A stretch of 44,740 nucleotides of DNA from a virus, in the IMG/VR virus record IMGVR_UViG_3300037808_001443, positions 1 to 44,740 of that record. One strand, 5' to 3'. The notes beneath the pieces were generated by a model that saw nothing but the letters and a program-made list of their open reading frames with translations, was not told where the DNA came from and ran no database searches. Both the position numbers and the translations under genes were made by a program. Positions 1-5,278 of the stretch are shown here, one piece after another; the stretch's first letter is position 1, and each line of letters opens with the position of its first letter.

Positions 1-127
1 TACCGTTAGGTACTGGTCAATTAAGGCCCGGAGTGTCACGTTCCTAGGCTCAATGCGCGACGACCAGGGAGCCAGCCAAGGCAACCAAGGCAACCAAGGC
101 AACCAAGGCAACCAAGGCAACCAAGGC
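1..127. repeat. 127-bp exact terminal direct repeat (assembly overlap)
   Basis: The first 127 bases are identical to the last 127 bases of the window. The repeat lies inside the ssb reading frame, which continues without interruption when the ends are joined. This indicates a circular or circularly permuted molecule; 127 is also a common assembler k-mer length, so the duplication itself is most likely an assembly overlap and not a physical terminal repeat. Confidence 0.95.
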
Positions 128-205
128 GGCGGACGGCCTCAGCGGCAAAGCAAGCCCCAGAGGAATGACTGGGGCGGCGGCCACTCTGATCCGATCCCTT
201 TCTGA
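1..205 (+). CDS. ssb: Single-stranded DNA-binding protein, C-terminal part
   Basis: This is the 3' part of a gene that starts at 44342 and crosses the circular joint; joined, it encodes 158 residues. The frame here begins with the second base of the window. It ends the OB-fold, then enters a flexible linker with five Gly-Asn-Gln units, a Gly/Arg/Gln-rich stretch, and finishes with HSDPIPF. The acidic/hydrophobic DxIPF-like tip is the signature SSB tail that docks partner proteins. The TGA stop shares its final A with the ATG of the next gene (TGATG), suggesting translational coupling to the HTH protein and integrase. It binds ssDNA during phage replication and recombination. Confidence 0.93.
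   Translation, partial: TVRYWSIKARSVTFLGSMRDDQGASQGNQGNQGNQGNQGNQGGGRPQRQSKPQRNDWGGGHSDPIPF
83..127 (+). repeat. Five tandem 9-bp repeats in ssb linker
   Basis: AACCAAGGC is repeated five times head to tail and encodes Gly-Asn-Gln units in the SSB linker. The same five copies appear at 44696-44740. Tandem arrays like this can change copy number by slippage and probably caused the assembler to break the circle here. Confidence 0.95.
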
Positions 206-576
206 TGGGGGTTTATACAGACGGAGAGGTCCGCGAGGCGCTCAGGGTCTCAGCTCGAACGCTTCGCGCTCTTATGCATGACTCGGCGGTCGCCGGGATT
301 GACGCCCCCTGCTCAGGCCATGGTAGGCTGAGAAGGTGGCACGGTGAACCAGGCGACTGGGCTAGATGGATCGGGAGGGTTCAAGAATGGCGGCATGGGT
401 CGAAAAGAGGGCGAACGCGATCACCGTCCGGTGGAAGTTTCGAGGGAGGTACGGGCGCCGCAAAGCGCCTGACCTCAAGACAGCCCGCCGGCTCATCAGG
501 GAGATCGAAACCTGCCACGCGCTCGGGGAGCACTGGATCCCCCTCGATCAATCCTCTCCGATCGATCCGTGTCTAA
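205..576 (+). CDS. Small helix-turn-helix protein, possible excisionase
   Basis: The predicted protein has 123 residues. The first 60 or so look like a MerR/excisionase-type DNA-binding domain: a start followed by YTDGEVREALRVS, then a turn and a second helix, then a Trp-rich stretch. The remainder overlaps the integrase in another frame and is rich in Ser, Arg and Gly, as expected of out-of-frame sequence, so the useful part may be only the N-terminal half. The ATG overlaps the ssb stop (TGATG). Position directly upstream of an integrase is typical of an excisionase or recombination directionality factor; this is inference from context. An alternative is that it supplies only a short DNA-binding leader to the integrase region. 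Confidence 0.5.
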   Translation: MGVYTDGEVREALRVSARTLRALMHDSAVAGIDAPCSGHGRLRRWHGEPGDWARWIGRVQEWRHGSKRGRTRSPSGGSFEGGTGAAKRLTSRQPAGSSGRSKPATRSGSTGSPSINPLRSIRV

Positions 577-1553
577 CTGAACTCTTCAAGGATCGAATAG
601 AGCAAGGCAGACGCACCCGCAAGCCGAACACCCTGGAGGGCTGGCGGGTGTCGTTCGTTCTGTTTGTTGACTTCCTTAGGCTAAGCAAGCCGCGCGGGCG
701 GCTCGCCTTCAGCTCGCTCAACCCTAGGAATCTATACTCTTTTCACGCCTGGCTCATTGATACCAGAGGGAACGGTGAGAGCACTGCGGCCTTACGACTG
801 TCGGCGATTCGCACCACGTGGAGCTGGGCATCGAATAACATCGACTGGATCGATCATGCTCCTCGATATCTCGAGGTAGAGGTGCCACAAGCTCCACCAC
901 CGAGGGCGAAGAGGTCGCCAACGTGGACCGAGGTTGATGAGATGATCACAACTCTTGACCAGAAGCGGGTCTCGTGTGGCAGCGTGCCCCGGATCAAACA
1001 GAAGGCAGAGTCATCATATAGAGCTGCTGTGATCATGAGGTACACCGGGCTCCGCATGTCGCAAGCCTCGGCGCTCGAGTGGGATGATCTCAACTTTGAG
1101 GATCGCACCCTGGAGATACGCGGGGCGCTAGGCAAGAGCCGGCACGAACGGCGCGGACGGGTGATCCCTGTCAGCGGCCACCTTTGTGACGAGATGGCGG
1201 GCTGGGGACTCAGAGACGGGCTGATCGTAGGCGCTGAGCCGTTAAGCCGGATCACGCTCAGCCACAACATCAGGCTGGCGTGGAAGGCCTCGGAGGTTGA
1301 TCCGTGCAAGTGGGCAGGACAGACAGCGCACAGCCTGCGTCGCGCGTTCACCTCTGAGTTAGTCCGAGGCGGCGCCGATCGGTTCGCCGTGGAGATCCTG
1401 CTCGGTCGGTCTACCGGTGTCGGCGGCGACGTCTACACCGATCCCCGTTTTGTGTGGGATAGGCTCGACCATGCCGTCTCTCTGGTCACGCGTATCGGCG
1501 ATAGTAACCAGATCAAACTGTCTGACCGGAAGGCGGCCGAGGGTAGAGACTGA
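387..1553 (+). CDS. int: Tyrosine recombinase (phage integrase)
   Basis: The protein has 388 residues from the ATG at 387, which is preceded by GGGAGGG with good spacing; an upstream in-frame ATG at 366 has no such site. The N-terminal region looks like an arm-binding/SAM-like domain and the C-terminal half is the catalytic domain. Visible catalytic residues: Arg223 (TGLRMSQ), Lys250 (LGKSRH), His315-x-x-Arg318 (HSLRRAF) and nucleophile Tyr350 (VYTDP). At the usual Leu-Gly-His box before the tyrosine the sequence reads LLGRST, so Arg341 sits where His or Trp is normal. It would catalyse site-specific integration and excision of the prophage. It lies downstream of ssb and the HTH gene on the same strand. 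Confidence 0.93.
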   Translation: MAAWVEKRANAITVRWKFRGRYGRRKAPDLKTARRLIREIETCHALGEHWIPLDQSSPIDPCLTELFKDRIEQGRRTRKPNTLEGWRVSFVLFVDFLRLSKPRGRLAFSSLNPRNLYSFHAWLIDTRGNGESTAALRLSAIRTTWSWASNNIDWIDHAPRYLEVEVPQAPPPRAKRSPTWTEVDEMITTLDQKRVSCGSVPRIKQKAESSYRAAVIMRYTGLRMSQASALEWDDLNFEDRTLEIRGALGKSRHERRGRVIPVSGHLCDEMAGWGLRDGLIVGAEPLSRITLSHNIRLAWKASEVDPCKWAGQTAHSLRRAFTSELVRGGADRFAVEILLGRSTGVGGDVYTDPRFVWDRLDHAVSLVTRIGDSNQIKLSDRKAAEGRD

Positions 1554-1675
1554 GACCTCCACCCCCCCCCGCCTCTCGCCGTCCGCTACCAAAAAAAAAC
1601 GCACAAAATAACCCAGCAATCACAACAACTTAGGACGAAACCCTGAACAAATAACGATCAAAGTGATCCCTTTAC
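1554..1675. other. Intergenic region after int with C9 and A9 runs
   Basis: No gene seen. The sequence holds a run of nine C (1562-1570) and a run of nine A (1591-1599), then GATC-containing AT-richer sequence leading to the next promoter. Position just after the integrase makes it one of the possible attP locations, but no core site can be identified without a bacterial attB. Confidence 0.4.
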
Positions 1676-1704
1676 TTGCAATAGGTGAACGTCTCCCCTA
1701 TCTT
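1676..1704 (+). promoter_or_regulatory. Sigma70-type promoter, copy 1
   Basis: TTGCAA (1676-1681), a 17-base spacer and TATCTT (1699-1704). It is nearly identical, with the following leader down to the start codon, to a second copy at 2655-2683, which supports function. Confidence 0.75.
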
Positions 1705-1752
1705 CAAGGGGTGGAGAGGGAACGCCACAGACAACAACCAAGGAGAGACACG

Positions 1753-1977
1753 ATGAACAATCACAACACATACCTAGCAGTCACCAAGCCGATCAAGATC
1801 ACCGAAGGCGGCCGACACCTTGGCCAGATGGGCCGATATGCCGTCAAAGAGCAGCAGGCGGCCAGCCCTGTTGCGTTCAAGGAGATCCAGAACCCGGAGA
1901 CCGGAGAGTGGATCCGGCAGTCGGGCGGAAGCGTTTGTGAGTTCTTGGTCTCTGCCATTATGCAGGGGGCATCATGA
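1753..1977 (+). CDS. Small protein of unknown function (74 aa)
   Basis: I do not recognise this gene. It starts with ATG at 1753 after AGGAGA, and is driven by the promoter at 1676-1704 through a roughly 45-base leader that is duplicated upstream of the gene at 2733. The protein is hydrophilic, with no membrane segment, and contains a Gly/Arg-rich N-terminal third and the motif NPETGEWI. Its TGA stop overlaps the ATG of the next gene (ATGA), so the two are a coupled pair. The location after the integrase with an own strong promoter is typical of accessory (moron-like) phage genes expressed in the lysogen or early after infection; that is inference only. Confidence 0.75.
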   Translation: MNNHNTYLAVTKPIKITEGGRHLGQMGRYAVKEQQAASPVAFKEIQNPETGEWIRQSGGSVCEFLVSAIMQGAS

Positions 1978-2324
1978 GCGGCGACCTCGCAAGGCTTGCG
2001 CCCGGCTTACCGCTAATGACTCATAACGAATTCTGTGAGCGGTTCGCATGGGTCAAGTTCAACGGTGAATATCCATATCACGCTGTGAGGGTGTGCCGCT
2101 CTCGTATCCTCCAGGCCGCACGAAGGGGGCTCACCGCAGAGCAGCGCGCGGACTACATCGAACTCACCGACCGAGCGATCAACGCGGGCGTCAGATCGGG
2201 GTGCTTTGACTGGGGCTCTCTGATCTGTGTCGTGGCTAACGATGTGGCAGAGTGGGTGCTCCTGCGCGTCGTGCTCGGTTACTGGCCCGCCGGCGCACCA
2301 AGGGATCTGCAGGGCAAGCCCTAG
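1974..2324 (+). CDS. Protein of unknown function (116 aa)
   Basis: I do not recognise this gene. It overlaps the preceding stop by four bases (ATGA). The product is soluble in appearance, with an N-terminal segment that reads MTHNEFCERFAWVKF, a central helical stretch (QAARRGLTAEQRADYIELTD) and a more hydrophobic C-terminal part (WVLLRVVLGYW). It is co-transcribed with the 74-residue gene from the duplicated promoter type. No catalytic or binding motif can be named. Confidence 0.72.
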   Translation: MSGDLARLAPGLPLMTHNEFCERFAWVKFNGEYPYHAVRVCRSRILQAARRGLTAEQRADYIELTDRAINAGVRSGCFDWGSLICVVANDVAEWVLLRVVLGYWPAGAPRDLQGKP

Positions 2325-2344
2325 CCGGGCACCCAGCGGGCACC
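2324..2344 (+). repeat. 21-bp direct repeat, copy 1
   Basis: This copy matches 2522-2542 with a single mismatch at the centre; the copies are 198 bases apart. Each contains two GGGCACC units. They flank an AT-rich stretch near the integrase and could be arm-type or regulator binding sites; function is unknown. Confidence 0.6.
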
Positions 2345-2521
2345 ATGGGCGCGCCCCCTGGCGCCAGCATGAGCCGACGCACTCCGCCCCTCTCCGAGCG
2401 ATTACAGAGGCTTAGCGGCGCACCGAGGCTGACAGTATGCCTGATTATACATTTCTCACATAATCAACACGGATTCTGTAAGGTCCTGTAATCAATAAGC
2501 AATATCAACAAGGGGAGAGAG

Positions 2522-2542
2522 GCCGGGCACCCTGCGGGCACC
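2522..2542 (+). repeat. 21-bp direct repeat, copy 2
   Basis: Second copy of the repeat at 2324-2344, with one mismatch (T for A at the central position). Confidence 0.6.
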
Positions 2543-2592
2543 CTACAGTCACGAGCGCAAGGCGCAGCAAGCCCGACTGACTCATTTTTTGC

Positions 2593-2616
2593 CGCCTAAG
2601 TTCCTGTAATTAGGCG
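2593..2616. promoter_or_regulatory. Perfect 7-bp inverted repeat (operator candidate)
   Basis: CGCCTAA at 2593-2599 and TTAGGCG at 2610-2616 are separated by ten bases. The element lies 39 bases upstream of the -35 box of promoter copy 2. It could be an operator or a small hairpin; no T-run follows it, so it is not a simple terminator. Confidence 0.45.
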
Positions 2617-2654
2617 CATTACTGATCACGGTGAACATTATTTGATCTTTACTA

Positions 2655-2683
2655 TTGCAATAGGTGAACACATCCCCTATGAT
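2655..2683 (+). promoter_or_regulatory. Sigma70-type promoter, copy 2
   Basis: TTGCAA (2655-2660), a 17-base spacer and TATGAT (2678-2683). The promoter and the 50-base leader that follows are about 85% identical by eye to 1676-1752, differing mainly in the spacer centre and just before the start codon. Confidence 0.78.
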
Positions 2684-2732
2684 TCAAGGCGTGGAGAGGG
2701 AACACCACAGACAACAACTAAGGGGACACAAG

Positions 2733-2930
2733 ATGAACAAGGTGCTTCACATTAAGCTAGGTCGAGGTCTTCACCGATTTGTCAACGTTATGAGCGGTAG
2801 AGATGTGATCGTCTGCGGTGAGCGGGGATCCTGGGTAGCCTGTGCCAACTTTAACCAAGCCGACAAGCGCTCCGAGCTTGGCCGGTTCGATTCTCTGACC
2901 TGCGTTCAGCGCTTCATGTTGACCGCGTAG
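2733..2930 (+). CDS. Small protein of unknown function (65 aa)
   Basis: I do not recognise this gene. It starts at the ATG at 2733 after AAGGGG, at the equivalent point to the 74-residue gene in the duplicated promoter-leader cassette, but the encoded protein is unrelated. It is a short basic protein with alternating hydrophobic residues (VIVCGERGSWVACANF) suggestive of a small beta-rich fold, and two cysteines. The identical promoter implies coordinate expression with the 1753-2324 pair. Likely an accessory phage gene. Confidence 0.72.
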   Translation: MNKVLHIKLGRGLHRFVNVMSGRDVIVCGERGSWVACANFNQADKRSELGRFDSLTCVQRFMLTA

Positions 2931-2944
2931 GGTTGCAAGCCGAA

Positions 2945-2963
2945 ACGCCTGCGGTGCAGGCGT
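2945..2963 (+). terminator. GC-rich hairpin after the 65-aa gene
   Basis: ACGCCTGC and GCAGGCGT form a perfect 8-bp stem with a 3-base loop, 15 bases past the stop codon. No T-run follows, so it may act as a pausing or RNA-stabilising hairpin instead of a full intrinsic terminator. A second inverted repeat, GTCTGCC with GGCAGAC, spans 2962-3000. Confidence 0.45.
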
Positions 2964-3076
2964 CTGCCAGGGATGGTCGCCCGGCACTAATGAGGCAGAC
3001 CGCAGACGACAAACGGGAGAGATCTGCAGTTATGGCCGGATATTAAGGCGAGCAGACCGTAGCTAGGGGGTGTGAT

Positions 3077-3226
3077 ATGAGTGACACCAACAAACGACAC
3101 AGGATCAAGAGACGCCTGTCTTGCGTGGATGCGAGCAGGCTTATCGACAGGAGGACGAATGGACCGGAACGAATTCAACAGAAAGACAGCGCGAAACCTT
3201 CAAATCCTGGAGGCGTTAGCCGCTAG
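3077..3226 (+). CDS. Possible small basic protein (49 aa)
   Basis: A short reading frame starts with ATG at 3077 after a G-rich stretch (AGGGGG) and encodes a very basic N-terminus (SDTNKRHRIKRRLS). It overlaps the start of the 101-residue HTH gene in another frame. It may be a real small DNA- or RNA-binding protein or just a leader frame upstream of the HTH gene. No homology is recognised. Confidence 0.25.
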   Translation: MSDTNKRHRIKRRLSCVDASRLIDRRTNGPERIQQKDSAKPSNPGGVSR

Positions 3227-3464
3227 GCTAGGCCCAACCTCAATGAACCAGATCACAGAGCAGACCGGGTGCGCCTGGATGACCCTCGATCGCTTACTGA
3301 AGCGAGGCGGGCCACCGACAAAGACAAGCGGGCCAGCCCGCCATAAACCCGGAGGGGCTGAGCTGCATGAGTGGCTGTGCGCGGCCTTGCCTGGCAGGAG
3401 TGCAGAGAGTGAGGCCGCGATCCTTCGCGCGGTTGCCGATGATATCGAAGCCGGGAGAGCTTGA
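3159..3464 (+). CDS. Small HTH DNA-binding protein (101 aa)
   Basis: The start at 3159 is chosen because it follows CAGGAGG with ideal spacing. The N-terminal half fits a winged/IclR-like helix-turn-helix: ILEALAARLGPTSMNQITEQ followed by TGCAWMTLDRLLKRGG, where the second helix would be the recognition helix. The C-terminal part is helical and acidic. It probably regulates transcription of neighbouring genes. It stands alone between the duplicated cassettes and the AbiEi-like fragment. The stop is followed directly by six T residues and then a dispersed repeat element. Confidence 0.65.
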   Translation: MDRNEFNRKTARNLQILEALAARLGPTSMNQITEQTGCAWMTLDRLLKRGGPPTKTSGPARHKPGGAELHEWLCAALPGRSAESEAAILRAVADDIEAGRA

Positions 3465-3497
3465 TTTTTTGCACGAGCTGCAGCAGAAAACAGCGCG
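3465..3497 (+). repeat. Dispersed hairpin repeat, copy A
   Basis: T6 followed by GCACGAGCTGCAGCAG and AAAACAGCGCG lies immediately after a stop codon. Copies occur at 3713-3738, 26680-26712 and, diverged, at 39507-39550 and 26620-26652. GCTG and CAGC pair across a CAGCAGAAAA loop. The match to the copy at 26680-26712 runs 33 bases with one difference and then resumes with AGATCGGC. Confidence 0.75.
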
Positions 3498-3586
3498 CAG
3501 CGGCACGGAGATCGGCGGGCGGGTGCTGGGATGAGCCGTCATAAAAGGCTTACATTTGGACCTATCTGGGGTAGTTTTGTCTCACC

Positions 3587-3808
3587 ATGGACGATCAATC
3601 GGCGATAAACATCTTTGAGGCACACGGAGGGATCCTGCGAATGACGCAGGCGCTCGCCCTGGGAATCAACCGGCGGACACTGTATCACCTCCGAGATGAG
3701 GGCCAGATCGAACGCGAGCTGCAGCAGAAAACAGTGCGAGCTGCAGCAGTTCACCCCCATCTCGTAGGGTGGAGAATTACGCGGACTCGGATGCGTTGCC
3801 CCTGGTAA
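3587..3808 (+). CDS. Truncated AbiEi-like antitoxin N-terminal HTH (73 aa)
   Basis: Residues 1-44 read like the N-terminal winged-helix domain of AbiEi-type antitoxins: FEAHGGILRMTQALALGINR then RTLYHLRDEGQIER. Full AbiEi proteins are about 200-300 residues, with a C-terminal domain that is absent here. After IERE the frame runs into a copy of the dispersed repeat (ELQQKTVR) and stops soon after. No AbiEii toxin gene is adjacent. It may be a decayed fragment or a solo DNA-binding domain acting as a regulator. Its 3' end overlaps the convergent - strand gene by 58 bases. Family assignment is from remembered pattern similarity, not a search. Confidence 0.55.
   Translation: MDDQSAINIFEAHGGILRMTQALALGINRRTLYHLRDEGQIERELQQKTVRAAAVHPHLVGWRITRTRMRCPW
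3713..3738 (+). repeat. Dispersed hairpin repeat, copy B (inside coding sequence)
   Basis: CGCGAGCTGCAGCAGAAAAC followed by AGTGCG sits inside the AbiEi-like reading frame, where it encodes RELQQKTV. A partial second unit, GCGAGCTGCAGCAG, follows at once. Confidence 0.75.
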
Positions 3809-3999
3809 TCCATGAGCATCGACCCCTCTATGATCTTCGGTTTAGCTACACTCTGACGCACTCCCTCGAGTTGCACCTCCAGGGCTGCGAGCTTGATCCT
3901 GATCTCTCTCGAGTTCTCCGCGAACTGGCGAACGGTGAGCCAGTGCGCCACGATCACGATCGCGCACACTAATAAGATCAAAGCCTCCCCGAACATCAA
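3751..3999 (-). CDS. Small membrane protein (82 aa)
   Basis: The ATG at 3999 overlaps the TGA of the upstream gene (ATGA), so it is the last gene of the leftward tail operon. It has one N-terminal membrane segment (LILLVCAIVIVAHWL, residues 7-21) followed by a charged, probably coiled-coil helix (ENSREIRIKLAALEVQLEGV) and a short C-terminal tail. This layout is also seen in inner-membrane spanins and in phage exclusion proteins; no specific function can be assigned. It converges on and overlaps the AbiEi-like gene. Confidence 0.62.
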   Translation of the reverse strand: MMFGEALILLVCAIVIVAHWLTVRQFAENSREIRIKLAALEVQLEGVRQSVAKPKIIEGSMLMDYQGQRIRVRVILHPTRWG

Positions 4000-5276
4000 C
4001 GCGTCGGATCATCTAGCAGCTTGAGTTCGATATCTTGCACCGTGTCCAGCTCTTGCCCGCTGTAGTCCTCGGTCTTCCTCTGGCCGTCTTTGGGGTGGCG
4101 CCTCAAGAGAAGCCGGCCGCCCTTCCTCCTGCCGTAATGACTGGACATCTGATCGGCCTCAACGGTGTAGAATTGATCATCAAGACTTGTTCCAGCTGAG
4201 ATCAGATCCCGGTGTCGCCTGGTTTCGACTGAGCCCGCGCCCGGTCGATCTAGGTCACCCCACTGCGGGAAGAAGGTCAAAGACCGGCGCGCAAAGGACC
4301 ACCATCGCCGCAGGTGCCCCTCCTGGCTCGCGTGGTACCCGAACGCAGGCCCGTTGATGCGAAGGGCTAGCCGCCAGCCCTGAAGCGGCGAGAGGCCCGA
4401 ACTGACCACAGAGCCGTCGGCCATGATGTCGCCACGATCGCGGGTCTCCGTTGTGCGCCTCATCTCAGCGACGCCGCGCGCAAGCGCCAGGAAGCAGGGG
4501 GAGGGGTTCGCGGTCGTGATCTGATGCGTAGCCCCCCCGAGGCTGACCGGCGACTCTAACCCAGAACCCCCGAGGCGCTGCCAGAATGCCGCGTCTCCAA
4601 TCTGGAGATCGGCCGCGCCACCCTGCCAGGAGATCGAGACGTGCCCGCCCGGCTCAACTCGAGCCCGGACAAAGTTATTAAGGGCGCCCGGCAGGAATCG
4701 ATCCTCAAAGGTGTGCCCGGAGAGGTCCGCCTCCGGATCGCTAGCGTCTGCCCCGCGTTGGCGGATCATCGTCGTGACCGACTGGCAAGGGGTCAGCGTG
4801 TCAACATTCGGCGCCACAATCTCCCCTACCCCGTCGAAATCAAAACGGAGCCCCGAAGACATAGCGATCACACCGCGCTGGAACGGCTCCCCGGCTGTAT
4901 GCGAGGCACTGTAAGCCGCTAGGCCTTCGGCAGGGTACCCTAGCGCCTGGTTGTCTGAAGCGCCTAACAGCCTCCACGGTGGCGACCCGTTGATCCAGAT
5001 TACCACCTTGTCGTCGTTGTTGATTGTGACGCTTGCCGTAACCTGTTGATCGTTTAAACCCGCTCTGATCGACGTCTGGATCAGTGACCCGAGATCGCTG
5101 GATGGTGTAGAGCCGTATCCGTTAAGAAAGGCGATCACATCGGAATAAACGCCGGCGTCCTCTCTGACGGTTACCGCTTGCCCATCAAAGCGCATGACCT
5201 CGACGCCGGCCCATTCTCGCGCGTCAAATTCTCCCGCGATCGCTGGCGTGTGTCTGGTTATGTTGGGATCCCCCAT
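3996..5276 (-). CDS. Distal tail protein, function unknown (426 aa)
   Basis: It lies directly downstream of the tape measure gene: the AGGAGGT inside the tape measure's last codons serves as its ribosome site, three bases after that stop. The product is beta-rich in appearance, with repeated short motifs such as INGSPPWRLLG and INGPAFGYHA, and a basic C-terminal third (SSHYGRRKGGRLLLRR). Position suggests a distal tail or tail-tip assembly protein. I recognise no defined family. Soluble; no signal or membrane segment. Confidence 0.7.
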   Translation of the reverse strand: MGDPNITRHTPAIAGEFDAREWAGVEVMRFDGQAVTVREDAGVYSDVIAFLNGYGSTPSSDLGSLIQTSIRAGLNDQQVTASVTINNDDKVVIWINGSPPWRLLGASDNQALGYPAEGLAAYSASHTAGEPFQRGVIAMSSGLRFDFDGVGEIVAPNVDTLTPCQSVTTMIRQRGADASDPEADLSGHTFEDRFLPGALNNFVRARVEPGGHVSISWQGGAADLQIGDAAFWQRLGGSGLESPVSLGGATHQITTANPSPCFLALARGVAEMRRTTETRDRGDIMADGSVVSSGLSPLQGWRLALRINGPAFGYHASQEGHLRRWWSFARRSLTFFPQWGDLDRPGAGSVETRRHRDLISAGTSLDDQFYTVEADQMSSHYGRRKGGRLLLRRHPKDGQRKTEDYSGQELDTVQDIELKLLDDPTR

Positions 5277-5278
5277 TT

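Larger units (their letters stand above)
2325..2654. other. 330-base region without a gene: repeats and AT-rich segment
   Basis: No convincing gene. It contains the two 21-bp direct repeats, a 10-bp perfect palindrome GGGCGCGCCC at 2347-2356, an AT-rich stretch around 2435-2510 (unusual in this GC-rich genome), two CCTGTAAT words, a perfect inverted repeat at 2593-2616, and GATC sites leading into the second promoter. It is a candidate regulatory or attachment region. Confidence 0.5.

Noticed and set aside
205-576. Frameshift joining the small HTH frame to the integrase
   Set aside because: The shift would be -1, but no X XXY YYZ heptamer was seen in the overlap, and the integrase has its own start with a strong ribosome site.
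854-1351. 165-residue - strand frame inside int
   Set aside because: Shadow of the integrase catalytic region, rich in Arg and Ser, no start signal.
1554-1610. C9 and A9 runs as a terminator after int
   Set aside because: No stem precedes a T-run on either strand in the right order, so an intrinsic terminator is not supported.
3769-3972. 67-residue + strand frame
   Set aside because: Antisense to the 82-residue membrane gene, which is fixed by an ATGA overlap and has a convincing membrane helix.
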